Source: Candidatus Kuenenia stuttgartensis (GTDB lineage Bacteria > Planctomycetota > Planctomycetia > Pirellulales > UBA1268). Taken from it: a stretch of 64,000 bases of DNA. The translations under genes and the position numbers were made by a program. Each line of letters opens with the position of its first letter. Within the stretch, counting starts at the first letter, position 1. Below the pieces are notes generated by a model. The model was not told where the DNA came from and did not search any database. It worked only from the letters and a program-made list of their open reading frames with translations. Below, in pieces: positions 1-8,228 of the stretch. The stretch is taken from contig CAMDDJ010000001.1 in NCBI GenBank assembly GCA_945891385.1, forward strand, positions 154,921 through 218,920. Direction: 5' to 3'.

Positions 1-1914
1 TAAGGCCGTCCGCACGTCGTCGGGCAGGTCGAAGCCTTTGACGCCGAGCACCGACGGGTCGGCGGCTGTGATCGCCAGGCGGAATCGTCCGATCGAATGG
101 TGGTCGAGCGCCTCCTGGCGGATCCGCACGATGATCCGCGAGTTCTCCGAGACAACCGTGGCCGCGGCAGGAAACACCGCCAGCCTTCGCGGCTGCCGCT
201 TGGCCGGATCGTGACCGTCGATCGCCCAGCCCTTCCCGGCGCGGCCGGCGAGCACCGCTGCCGCCGGCCAGTTTCGCTGCTCGTAGTCGGCCTCCGCCCG
301 CGCGAGTTTCACCGGGATCGGGTCGCCGCCCTCGGCAGGTTCGATCTCCAGCTCGATCTTCGAGACCACGATGTTGCCGTTGCCCCGGCGGCCGAAGCCG
401 CCCTGCGCCAGGGCCGGGTCGGGCACCACTTCCAACTGCAGCCCGCCGAAGGATTGTCCCGGCAGCAGCGCCTCGAACTCGTAGGTGTCGCGGGGGGCTT
501 CCGTGCCCTCGACCTGCCACGAACCGTCTTCGAGTCGCTTGAAGCTCGCGCCGCTGGCGGATGCGAACTCGAGGGGCTCGAAGGCCGACCAGGCTGCGGC
601 GCCGGTGTCGATCACCGGGCCGAGCGACCGCTCCCAGCGGGCCACGAGCTGATCGATGTCTTTGAGCTCTGCCGCCACCGCGGCCTCCGCGTCGGAGACG
701 ACCTGGGCGAGCCGGGCCAGTTCCAACTCCTGCTCCGGGCCGGGCAGCTCGAGCAGCGGATCCGAATTGCCGCCGGCTCGGTTCTGCCCGCCCATGATCG
801 TGCCCGTCTCGGGCACGTTGTTGAAGATCGCGTAGAGCGCGTAGAACTCCCGCTGCGAGAGTGGATCGTATTTGTGGTCGTGGCAGCGGGCGCAGCCGGC
901 GGTGAGCCCGAGCCAGGTCTGGCAGGTGGTCTCGACCCGATCGATGACGGTCTCCACCCGCCATTCTTCGGCGATGATGCCCCCTTCGCCGTTGATGCGA
1001 TGGTTGCGATTGAAGCCCGTGGCCACGATCTGTTCGCGACTCGGATCGGGCCGCATGTCGCCGGCGATCTGGTCGACCGTGAACTCGTCGAAGGGAAGAT
1101 TGGCGTTGAAGGAGCGGATCAGCCAATCCCGCCACGGCCAGTTGGAGCGGCTGGAGTCGGTCTGATACCCGTGGCTGTCGGCGTAGCGGGCGGCATCGAG
1201 CCAGTCGATCGCCAGCCGCTCGCCGTAGTGTGGGCTGGCGAGCAGCGCATCGACGTAGCGCTCGTAGCCGGCTGCCGAGGGATCGGCCAGGAAGCGGTCG
1301 ACGGCGTCGGGCGTGGGGGGAAGGCCGGTGAGGTCGAGAGCCAGCCGCCGGGCGAGGGTGACGGGATCAGCTTCGGGATTCGGCCGCAGGCCCTCGGCCT
1401 CGAGCCGCGCCAGGATGAAGCGGTCGACCGGAGTCGTCGGCCAGGCCGCGTCATGAACCGCCGGCAGCTCCGGCTGCTCGATCCGCTGAAACGCCCAGTG
1501 GTCCTCGTATTCGGCGCCTTCCTCGATCCAGCGGCGGAGCACCGCTGCTTCCGCGGCGGTGAGCGGCTTGCCAACCTCGGGGGGCGGCATCACCGTGTCG
1601 GAATCGCTGCTCGCGATCCTTGCGACGAGTTCGCTCGAGCCGGCGTCGTGGGGCACGATCGCCGCCGCTCCGCTTTCGAGCGAAGCGATGGCGGTCGCGC
1701 GGGTGTCGAGCCGCAGGCCGGCCTGACGATCCTCCTCGTCGGGGCCGTGACAGGCGAAGCAGCGATCCGAAAGCAGCGGCCGCACGTCGCGATTGAAATT
1801 GAGCGGAGCATCCGCCGCCCTGAGGGATGGTGCCAGCAGGCAGGCACCGAGCACGAGGCCGCAGCGCACGGCAGACATGGCGACAGCGTGGCCCATGACC
1901 GTTGTGAGCATCAT
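1..1914 (-). CDS. PSD1 cytochrome c / DUF1549 protein, truncated by the left window edge
   Basis: Minus-strand frame open from the window edge to an ATG at 1914; about 638 residues are visible and the C-terminus, where a DUF1553 domain is expected, lies outside. It begins with a signal-peptide-like stretch. A planctomycete-type cytochrome c domain follows, with the heme motif CFACH near residue 55 and the phrase QAGLRLD. Then comes a DUF1549 domain with DRFILARLEAEGLRPNPEAD, LALDLTGLPPTPDAVDRFL and the second heme-like motif CARCHDHKYDPLS. These proteins are exported and thought to act in periplasmic oxidation; no substrate is established. GAGGAG sits 8 bases before the ATG at 1914 but only 2 bases before an ATG at 1920, so 1914 is preferred. 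The product is recognised confidently; its role is not. Confidence 0.9.
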   Translation of the reverse strand, partial: MMLTTVMGHAVAMSAVRCGLVLGACLLAPSLRAADAPLNFNRDVRPLLSDRCFACHGPDEEDRQAGLRLDTRATAIASLESGAAAIVPHDAGSSELVARIASSDSDTVMPPPEVGKPLTAAEAAVLRRWIEEGAEYEDHWAFQRIEQPELPAVHDAAWPTTPVDRFILARLEAEGLRPNPEADPVTLARRLALDLTGLPPTPDAVDRFLADPSAAGYERYVDALLASPHYGERLAIDWLDAARYADSHGYQTDSSRSNWPWRDWLIRSFNANLPFDEFTVDQIAGDMRPDPSREQIVATGFNRNHRINGEGGIIAEEWRVETVIDRVETTCQTWLGLTAGCARCHDHKYDPLSQREFYALYAIFNNVPETGTIMGGQNRAGGNSDPLLELPGPEQELELARLAQVVSDAEAAVAAELKDIDQLVARWERSLGPVIDTGAAAWSAFEPLEFASASGASFKRLEDGSWQVEGTEAPRDTYEFEALLPGQSFGGLQLEVVPDPALAQGGFGRRGNGNIVVSKIELEIEPAEGGDPIPVKLARAEADYEQRNWPAAAVLAGRAGKGWAIDGHDPAKRQPRRLAVFPAAATVVSENSRIIVRIRQEALDHHSIGRFRLAITAADPSVLGVKGFDLPDDVRTAL

Positions 1915-2108
1915 GCGCATCGCTCCTCGGAGACGCCCACGTCGCCGTCGCGAGCCAGGCTCTCGACGCGGCCCCGAGCGAAGATGACGGAGCGATCAGC
2001 GGGAATGGCACATCCGCGCCACACTCCATGTAGAGAAGCCCATAGCCACCAACGTGTCAAGCGCGCAGCGTGTCTGCGGAATCGTGGGCTGTCCATGTCG
2101 GCACCTTC

Positions 2109-4553
2109 TCATCGCAGCGAAAACCAGGCGGTGGCCCTGCAATTCCGGTCTGCTGTCAGCCGCACCCAGCGGGCCTGAATCTCCGGCGGCACCTCGAAGT
2201 GGAGGCCGGCATCTCCCGCGGGCACCGACAACCGCTCGAGCGGCACCCAGAGCCCGGTTCCGGTGAGGTCGATTTCCACGAGGACCGTCAGCGGCTCGGG
2301 CTGGTCGTGCCGCAGGTCGAGGCTGCGGTGATCGAAGCCCCAGATCAGAAAGGGGTCGCTCGGCTCGCCCGCCTTCACGGCTGCATCGATCCAGGGGCCG
2401 CCGTCGCCCCGCGGCTTTCCCAGCCGCCAGAGGTCGTCGACCGCACCGACCCAGACCGCTGCCTTTCCGTCATTGCTTGCGATCACATGCGGCCCCGGCG
2501 CTGCTGCGGCCGCGAGCCCGGTCAGCACGAGCAGTCCCTTGTAGGAGGCATAGTCGGTGATGGCGTAGCCATGCGCGGCGATCGGACGCATCACAGCGAA
2601 GCCCCCGGCGTTCTCGGCGGGCAGTTCATAGAGGATGCCGCAGGCCTGAAAGAGATCCCGTTCGGTGACCACCTCGCGGCAGAAGCGAAGCCGGCCAGCC
2701 CGGGAGTCGGCATCGAAGGACGAGCCATTCTTGGGCAGCCGCCACCGCCGCCCGCGGTCGTCGACGACGAGCACGCCCCCGGCATCGATCGTGACCGCGT
2801 CGCCAGGAATCGCGACCTTCGTGCGGACGAACTCGGCGACGGTCGCGTCGGCCTTGGGGACGAGCCGGAGCCGCGCGGCCTCCGGAGCCTCGGCGGGGGC
2901 CAGTTCCAAAACATACAGCCCCGCTTCCGTCAGGACCGACATCGTGTCGGCGCCGGCGCTGCCGCCGTGCAGCAGCCCGCCTCGTCGGTCAGCCTCGTCG
3001 ATCGCCGCCAGCCCTGTGAAGATCGGGTCGGCCTCCGCAGAGCGACCGTCGCCGGCGGCGAGCGTCACCACGACGCTCGCGTCGCGGCAGGGTGTGCGGG
3101 CCGTCACCCGCAGCCATTCGCAGTTCGGCGGAATCGGCTTCCGCACCGTCGCGTGCGCGGGGACGACGATGGTGTCGGTCTCCAGGTCAAAACCCGCCTC
3201 TTCGTCGCCACCATTGACGAACCAGATGCTGCCGGTCTCCCAGCCGGCCACGAGCAGCGGCTCGGCCTTCGCGCCCGCCGCCACGTCGTCGTGAAGCCAG
3301 ACGGCGCCGCACGCATGCGGCGGGCCGAGCTGGTCGGGCAGGGCGGGGTCGGTGAACCAGAGGTTTGAATTCGAGCGGGCGGGGCCAGCGATGGCTCCTT
3401 TGGCCTTGCGCGTGTTCTTGAAATCCTTGGCGGCCGCGTCGTCGCAGCCAAACACGAGCGAATCTCCCCAGCGGCAGAAGTCGCCGATGACTTTCAGGTA
3501 GGCCGACCGCGGGCGGATGCCGCCGGGATCGGTGGCGGAAACCGTGGCGGGAAACCGCCAGAAGCAGCCGTGCATGGTCATGAGCAGGTCGGTCTCGTCG
3601 ACGTCGCGAATCCGCGGCCATTCGGTGTTCCAGCCGTGGGCGCCGTCGTAGGAGTGACTCACCTTGGGCAGCCGGAAGGCATGCCATTGGCCTCGATCGA
3701 GCACCATCAGAATCAGCGAGCGGTGGTCCCAGCCGATGCTCCAGATCGGGTCGCGATCGGGCCCTGGGTTACCGCGGATGCCGCCGGGACCGGTCACTTC
3801 CGTGAACTGGTTCCGCCGCACGAGCTGCCAGTCTTCGCCCGGCCGCCGCCACTCGGCAAGCGCGCCGCTCGGCGTGGCCGGGTCACCGAGCACGGCCTGG
3901 GCGGCCGCGGCTCGGTCGCCGTTGTTGGCGTAGACCACGCGGCCCTGGCCCGAATAGCAGCCCTTGCCGTGGTAGCCCGGGAGCTTCGATGCGAGGGCGG
4001 TTGACACGGCCGTTCCAGTTGGCGGCGGATTGCCATCCCGGATCAGCGTGCGCACGGCGAGGCTCGTGACATCGAGTTCGTAAAGGCCTTCTTCCATCGT
4101 CGCGACATAGACCTTCTCCGTCGGGTTCGTGAGATGCCGGGCGAAGCCGGTATGCCGCCCCGGCATCCGGTCGTAAGGCACCGTGCGGACGTTGCCCTCA
4201 GCATCGATCAGGTGGGGGCCGAGCAGGAGTTGCTGCGACTCTTCGTGGATCATCCGGCTCGCAGGCGTGCCGCCGACGCTCTCCGGCCGGGTCGTGATGC
4301 GAAGGTCGGGCGTGATCTCCGAGAGCGTGTCGGACGATCCTCTGGGCAGATGGGGGCCGTACGTGATCACCCAGAGCCGACCGGCCCAGGGAACCACTCC
4401 GCCGATGCCGCATTCTCCTTCGGCGTTGCTGACCGCGAGCCAGGGATGGATGCCGGAGATGCCGCGGGTGTGGGCCGCCTGGGGAGTTGGCACTTCGCCG
4501 CGGGCGAGCAACCCACTGGTGAGCAGAAGCACGAGTGGGAGAAGGTCACGCAT
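2109..4553 (-). CDS. Secreted protein of unknown function, probable beta-propeller
   Basis: 814 residues. It starts with a clear signal peptide (MRDLLPLVLLLTSGLLARGE) after an AGGA about 9 bases upstream. The reading frame stays open further upstream, but that stretch lies antisense-shifted within the permease gene, so the ATG at 4553 is the start. The body contains repeated strand-like blocks such as GRLWVITYG, EKVYVATMEEGLYELD and GSIWFVNGG, which suggest a beta-propeller, and ends in beta-sandwich-like sequence (WVRLTADRNCRATAWFSL). I recognise no catalytic motif. It begins 5 bases after the stop of the GntP permease gene, so the two are probably co-transcribed; a role in handling or binding the permease substrate outside the membrane is only inference. 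Confidence 0.8.
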   Translation of the reverse strand: MRDLLPLVLLLTSGLLARGEVPTPQAAHTRGISGIHPWLAVSNAEGECGIGGVVPWAGRLWVITYGPHLPRGSSDTLSEITPDLRITTRPESVGGTPASRMIHEESQQLLLGPHLIDAEGNVRTVPYDRMPGRHTGFARHLTNPTEKVYVATMEEGLYELDVTSLAVRTLIRDGNPPPTGTAVSTALASKLPGYHGKGCYSGQGRVVYANNGDRAAAAQAVLGDPATPSGALAEWRRPGEDWQLVRRNQFTEVTGPGGIRGNPGPDRDPIWSIGWDHRSLILMVLDRGQWHAFRLPKVSHSYDGAHGWNTEWPRIRDVDETDLLMTMHGCFWRFPATVSATDPGGIRPRSAYLKVIGDFCRWGDSLVFGCDDAAAKDFKNTRKAKGAIAGPARSNSNLWFTDPALPDQLGPPHACGAVWLHDDVAAGAKAEPLLVAGWETGSIWFVNGGDEEAGFDLETDTIVVPAHATVRKPIPPNCEWLRVTARTPCRDASVVVTLAAGDGRSAEADPIFTGLAAIDEADRRGGLLHGGSAGADTMSVLTEAGLYVLELAPAEAPEAARLRLVPKADATVAEFVRTKVAIPGDAVTIDAGGVLVVDDRGRRWRLPKNGSSFDADSRAGRLRFCREVVTERDLFQACGILYELPAENAGGFAVMRPIAAHGYAITDYASYKGLLVLTGLAAAAAPGPHVIASNDGKAAVWVGAVDDLWRLGKPRGDGGPWIDAAVKAGEPSDPFLIWGFDHRSLDLRHDQPEPLTVLVEIDLTGTGLWVPLERLSVPAGDAGLHFEVPPEIQARWVRLTADRNCRATAWFSLR

Positions 4554-4558
4554 GAAGA

Positions 4559-5938
4559 CTATCCTGCGAGACTGATCGCCCACGTGGCGATCAGGATGAA
4601 GGCGAGGCCGGCCACGCCGATCACCGTTTCGAGCACGGTCCAGGTGCGGAGCGACTCGGCCGTCGAGAGGCCCAGGAAGCGGGTCACGATCCAGAAGCCG
4701 GAATCGTTGACGTGGGAAGCGATCGTCGCTCCGGCGGCGATCGCGAGGGTGACGAGCGCGGCAAACGGCTCGGGCTGGCCGGCCGACTCGACGAGCGGCG
4801 CCACGAGTCCGGCCGCCGTGATCATCGCCACCGTCGCCGAGCCTTGGAGCACGCGGATCACGGCCGCCACGAGCCAAGCGACCACGATCGTCGAGAACGG
4901 CAACTCCGCGAGTGAGGCGGCGACCACCTTGCCCACGCCCGAATCCACGAGCACCTGCTTGAAGACGCCGCCGGCGCCCGTGACGAGCAGGATCACACCC
5001 GCCGGCTCGAGGGCCCGCTCCGCGATCTGCTGGATGCGGCCGGCAGGCATGCCGAGGCGGAGGCCCAGGCAATAGAAGCTGGCGAGCGTGGCGATCAGAA
5101 GCGCCGTGAATGGATGGCCGACGAGCGGCAGCCAGCGGGCCAGGGGTGACTCGGCTCCCAGCGTCGCCCGGGCGACCGTGTCGCCCACGATCAGCAGAAT
5201 CGGTAGCACGAGGAGCCCAAGGACCAGGCCCACACCTGGCTCGCGGAGCCGCGGCTGGATCACCAGCGAATCAGGAGCATCTGCATGGCGGTCGTTCGGC
5301 CTGGCCAGCGGAGGGTTGCCCGCCGCGAGTGGCACGAGAAACCGCCGCGCGAACCAGGCGGCCACTCCCAGGGTCGGGAGGCCCGTGAGGATACCCAGGG
5401 CGATCACCTGGCCGAGGTCGGCCGAAAGCAGCTGCGCGACCGCCGTGGGGCCGGGCGTGGGCGGCACGAAGGCGTGGGTGACCGCCATCCCCGCGAGCAT
5501 CGGAAAGGCGTAGGCGGTGACGGGCTGGCCAGTTCGGCGGGCCGCAGCCACCGCTAGCGGCAGAAGCATCACGATGCCCACGTCGAGAAAGACGGGAATG
5601 CAGACGAGAAAGCCGACGATCCCGAGGGCCAGGCCGGTGCGGGCCTCGCCGCAGGCCTTCACCAATGCCGCGGCGAGTCGCTCCGCGCCCCCCGACTCTT
5701 CGAGCATCATCCCGAACATCGAGCCCAGGCCCACGACGACGGCGACGAAGCCGAGCGTGTTGCCCATGCCGCTGGTGATCGCGGCGATCACGTCGGCCGG
5801 CGCCATCCCGGCGGCGAGCCCCGTGCCGATGGCCGCAGTTAAGAGGGCCACGAACGGATGGATCCGCAGCCAGGTCACGGCCACGATCACGGCAGCCACG
5901 CCGCCCAGCGCCACCAGCGCGAGATACCCGTTGCCCAT
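4559..5938 (-). CDS. GntP-family sugar-acid:H+ symporter
   Basis: 459 residues, the usual length for the gluconate permease family, almost entirely hydrophobic with about 12 membrane spans. Family hallmarks are GLGSMFGMMLEESGGAERLA, the loop THAFVPPTPGPTAVA, and LQGSATVAMITAAGLVAP near the C-terminus. Members import gluconate, idonate, glycerate or similar hydroxy acids with protons. It is divergent from a zinc alcohol dehydrogenase whose start is only about 36 bases away, and an SDR follows that gene. The trio GntP, MDR dehydrogenase and SDR parallels IdnT, IdnD and IdnO of the E. coli L-idonate pathway, so a sugar acid is the likely substrate. Substrate identity is inferred from context. 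Confidence 0.92.
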   Translation of the reverse strand: MGNGYLALVALGGVAAVIVAVTWLRIHPFVALLTAAIGTGLAAGMAPADVIAAITSGMGNTLGFVAVVVGLGSMFGMMLEESGGAERLAAALVKACGEARTGLALGIVGFLVCIPVFLDVGIVMLLPLAVAAARRTGQPVTAYAFPMLAGMAVTHAFVPPTPGPTAVAQLLSADLGQVIALGILTGLPTLGVAAWFARRFLVPLAAGNPPLARPNDRHADAPDSLVIQPRLREPGVGLVLGLLVLPILLIVGDTVARATLGAESPLARWLPLVGHPFTALLIATLASFYCLGLRLGMPAGRIQQIAERALEPAGVILLVTGAGGVFKQVLVDSGVGKVVAASLAELPFSTIVVAWLVAAVIRVLQGSATVAMITAAGLVAPLVESAGQPEPFAALVTLAIAAGATIASHVNDSGFWIVTRFLGLSTAESLRTWTVLETVIGVAGLAFILIATWAISLAG

Positions 5939-5974
5939 CCTGTGTCCCTTGTTCCTTGGCGTATGCTACTCGGT

Positions 5975-7036
5975 ATGCAGGCATTGCTCCTTACGGCTCC
6001 GGGTGTGCTCGAATTGATGGACCTGCCACGGCCCGATCCCGGGCCAGGCGAGGTGCGGATCCGCGTGGCCGCCTGCGGCATCTGCGGCAGCGATGTCCAC
6101 GGTTACACCGGTGAGACCGGCCGCCGGATTCCGCCCTTGGTGATGGGACACGAGGCGGCCGGCACGGTCGAGGCCGTGGGGGCCGGCGTCACCGACCTCG
6201 GGCCCGGCGATCGGGTGGCTCTCGACTCGACCGTGTTCTGCGGCCACTGTGAGTTCTGCCGGACGGGTCGGGAGAACCTGTGTGGCAGCCGCGAGGTGCT
6301 CGGCGTCTCCTGCGGCACGTATCGGCGGCATGGCTGCTTTGCCGAGTCTGTCGTGCTGCCGCGGCGGGGCGTGTACCGACTGCCCGATCAACTCGACTTC
6401 GTGTCGGCGGCCCTGCTCGAGCCGCTCACGATCGCCCTGCACGCTGCGGGCCTGGGCGGGGCTGGTCCCGACACCCGGTCGGCGGTCGTCGTCGGCTGCG
6501 GCATGATCGGCCTGGCGTCGATCGCGGCCTTGCGGGCTCGGGGTGTGCCGCGGATTGCGGCGATCGACGTCGATCCGGCCCGTCTGGTGGCCGCCGCGCG
6601 GCAGGGGGCGACCGAGACGTTTGCTGCGCCGCCAGGAGGAGACGATCGGGGTGCGGGCCAGCGGGCCGCCGAGTGGGCGGCCGCGGCATCGGCCGACGCC
6701 GACGGCGCCGATCTCGTGATCGAGGCGGTGGGCACGACGGCGTCGGTGCAGACGGCGATCACGGCCGCCGCCCGCGGCGGCCGCGTCGTGCTCGTGGGCA
6801 ACGTCTCGCCTCGGATCGAGCTACCGCTCCAGCAGGTGGTGACGCGACAGATCTCGCTCCTGGGCTCGTGCGCCTCGGCCGGTTGCTATCCGGAGGCGAT
6901 TCGCTTGGCGGCGACCGGCGTGGTCAACCTCGCGGGCTTTGGCAGCCGCGTGGCGCCACTGACTGAGGGGCCCGAGTGGTTCGAGCGGCTGCGGCGCCGC
7001 GAGCCGGGGCTCGTCAAGGTCGTGCTCGAACCCTGA
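5975..7036 (+). CDS. Zinc-dependent medium-chain alcohol/polyol dehydrogenase
   Basis: 353 residues. The N-terminal GroES-like domain carries the catalytic-zinc segment ACGICGSDVHGY and GHEAAGTVEAVG, then the structural-zinc cysteines of CGHCEFCRTGRENLC. The Rossmann domain has a nucleotide loop VVVGCGMIGLASIAAL. This architecture is shared by sorbitol, threonine and L-idonate dehydrogenases. Two in-frame ATGs exist (5963 and 5975); neither has a good ribosome-binding site, and 5975 is chosen because MQALLLTAPG matches the usual family N-terminus. It oxidises or reduces a polyol or sugar acid with NAD(P). The adjacent SDR and divergent GntP transporter favour an idonate-like substrate, but substrate specificity cannot be read from the sequence. 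Confidence 0.92.
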   Translation: MQALLLTAPGVLELMDLPRPDPGPGEVRIRVAACGICGSDVHGYTGETGRRIPPLVMGHEAAGTVEAVGAGVTDLGPGDRVALDSTVFCGHCEFCRTGRENLCGSREVLGVSCGTYRRHGCFAESVVLPRRGVYRLPDQLDFVSAALLEPLTIALHAAGLGGAGPDTRSAVVVGCGMIGLASIAALRARGVPRIAAIDVDPARLVAAARQGATETFAAPPGGDDRGAGQRAAEWAAAASADADGADLVIEAVGTTASVQTAITAAARGGRVVLVGNVSPRIELPLQQVVTRQISLLGSCASAGCYPEAIRLAATGVVNLAGFGSRVAPLTEGPEWFERLRRREPGLVKVVLEP

Positions 7037-7076
7037 CGCCGGTGGCCCCGTTTCACTTCTGGATCTGAGGAACCCG

Positions 7077-7874
7077 ATGTCGCAGCCTGCTGATTCGCTC
7101 TTCGATCTCACCGGCCGTACCGCGCTGGTCACAGGCGCCAGCCGCGGACTCGGCCGGCAGATGGCTCTCGCCCTGGCCCGGGCGGGCGCCGATCTGGTGG
7201 TGACGGCCCGAGCCGTCGGGTCGCTGGCCGACACCGTCGCCGCACTGGAGGCCCTCGACCGGCGGGCCGTGGCCGTGCCGCTCGACCTGCGGGATGAGGC
7301 CAGCATCCGGGCCGCCGCAGAGGCCGCGATCGCCGCCAAGGGCCCCCCGGACATCCTCGTCAACAACGCCGGCTGCAACGTCCGTAAGCCCGCGCTCGAA
7401 GTCACCTGGGACGACTGGAACACCGTCCTCGACACGAACCTCCGCGGCACCTTCTTCATGACCCAGGCGATCGCCCGCGGCATGGTCGCCCGCGGCTCGG
7501 GCCGGATCATCAATATCGGCAGCGTGACGAGCGTGTTCGGCTACGCGGGCCTGGCTCCTTACTCTGCCAGCCGCGGCGGCGTGAAGCAGCTGACGATGAG
7601 CCTGGCCGATGAATTCGGTCCACACGGGATCACGGTCAATTGCCTCGCGCCCGGCTGGTTCCGCACGGCGCAGAACGACGTGCTCTATCGCGACGAGGAG
7701 TGGCTCGCGTATCTCGTCGATCGGATTCCGCTTCGGCGACCGGGCATCCCGGCCGATCTCGACGGCGCGGTCGTGTTCCTGGCCTCCGAGGCCAGCCGCT
7801 ACATCACCGGCCAGACCCTGCTCGTGGACGGCGGGATCACCACCGGCGCCACCCGCGCCCTGCCACGGGCGTGA
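7077..7874 (+). CDS. SDR oxidoreductase, gluconate 5-dehydrogenase-like, with Arg in place of the catalytic Lys
   Basis: 265 residues, a classical short-chain dehydrogenase. The nucleotide-binding motif TGASRGLG is near residue 20, NNAG near residue 97, the catalytic Ser lies in NIGSVTS, and the active-site segment reads YSASRGGVKQL. The canonical YxxxK motif is therefore YxxxR: the codon is CGC at the expected lysine. The rest of the fold (VNCLAPGWFRT, VFLASEASRYITGQTLLVDGG) is intact and looks under selection. It follows the zinc dehydrogenase by 40 bases, in the same order as idnD and idnO in E. coli, suggesting interconversion of a keto-gluconate and gluconate. The Lys-to-Arg change may alter activity; I cannot tell whether the enzyme is active. 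Confidence 0.9.
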   Translation: MSQPADSLFDLTGRTALVTGASRGLGRQMALALARAGADLVVTARAVGSLADTVAALEALDRRAVAVPLDLRDEASIRAAAEAAIAAKGPPDILVNNAGCNVRKPALEVTWDDWNTVLDTNLRGTFFMTQAIARGMVARGSGRIINIGSVTSVFGYAGLAPYSASRGGVKQLTMSLADEFGPHGITVNCLAPGWFRTAQNDVLYRDEEWLAYLVDRIPLRRPGIPADLDGAVVFLASEASRYITGQTLLVDGGITTGATRALPRA

Positions 7875-7931
7875 AGCGGCTCGAGGAAAGCTGGAATCGC
7901 GATCTCGGGGATTCTGCCCATGGTCGCCACG

Positions 7932-7953
7932 GTCGCGGGGTCTCCCTCGCGAC
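7932..7953. terminator. GC-rich hairpin between convergent genes
   Basis: GTCGCGGGG and CCC-T-CGCGAC form a nine-pair stem with one bulged base and a three-base loop. It sits between the stop of the SDR gene and the stop of the opposing small gene at 8007. There is no clear U tract on either strand, so this is a plausible but not classical bidirectional terminator. Confidence 0.4.
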
Positions 7954-8006
7954 GCCTGCCGCGGCGCAGAGCGGCAGCTGGCCTGATCGAGGCGCGATCG
8001 GGCGGC

Positions 8007-8228
8007 TCAAGGACGATCGACACCGCCGTCGAGCTCCGCTGGCCAGGTCGACAGGTCGTCCGGCGTGTCGAAGGCGCGGTGCAAGGCGGTCAACTCGGCC
8101 TCGCGACGGTCGCGAGGCAACCGGGCCCAGGCAGCTGCCTCTTCGCCCATCGTCCGTGCCAGCAGTTCGTAGTACCACTCGGGGTATTCGGCCGGAGGGA
8201 CCTCGTGGTGGCTGGGTGTATCGCTCAT
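8007..8228 (-). CDS. Small hypothetical protein coupled to a nucleotidyltransferase
   Basis: 73 residues, mostly acidic and helical, with no signal peptide or membrane segment. Its start codon overlaps the stop of the upstream gene by four bases (ATGA at 8225–8228), so the two are translationally coupled. I do not recognise a family. The central segment (EWYYELLARTMGEEAAAWARLP) looks like an amphipathic helix. Two-gene pairs of a nucleotidyltransferase and a small helical protein occur in toxin–antitoxin systems such as MNT/HEPN, but this protein lacks the RxxxxH motif of HEPN, so that reading is weak. Confidence 0.6.
   Translation of the reverse strand: MSDTPSHHEVPPAEYPEWYYELLARTMGEEAAAWARLPRDRREAELTALHRAFDTPDDLSTWPAELDGGVDRP

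Noticed and set aside
97-2178. A 693-residue plus-strand reading frame opposite the DUF1549 gene
   Set aside because: The opposite strand carries clear cytochrome and DUF1549 motifs; the plus frame is Arg/Gly-rich low-information sequence, as expected from high-GC third positions.
4554-5072. N-terminal extension of the secreted protein at 2109–4553
   Set aside because: It lies out of frame within the GntP gene, and a signal peptide begins exactly at 4553.
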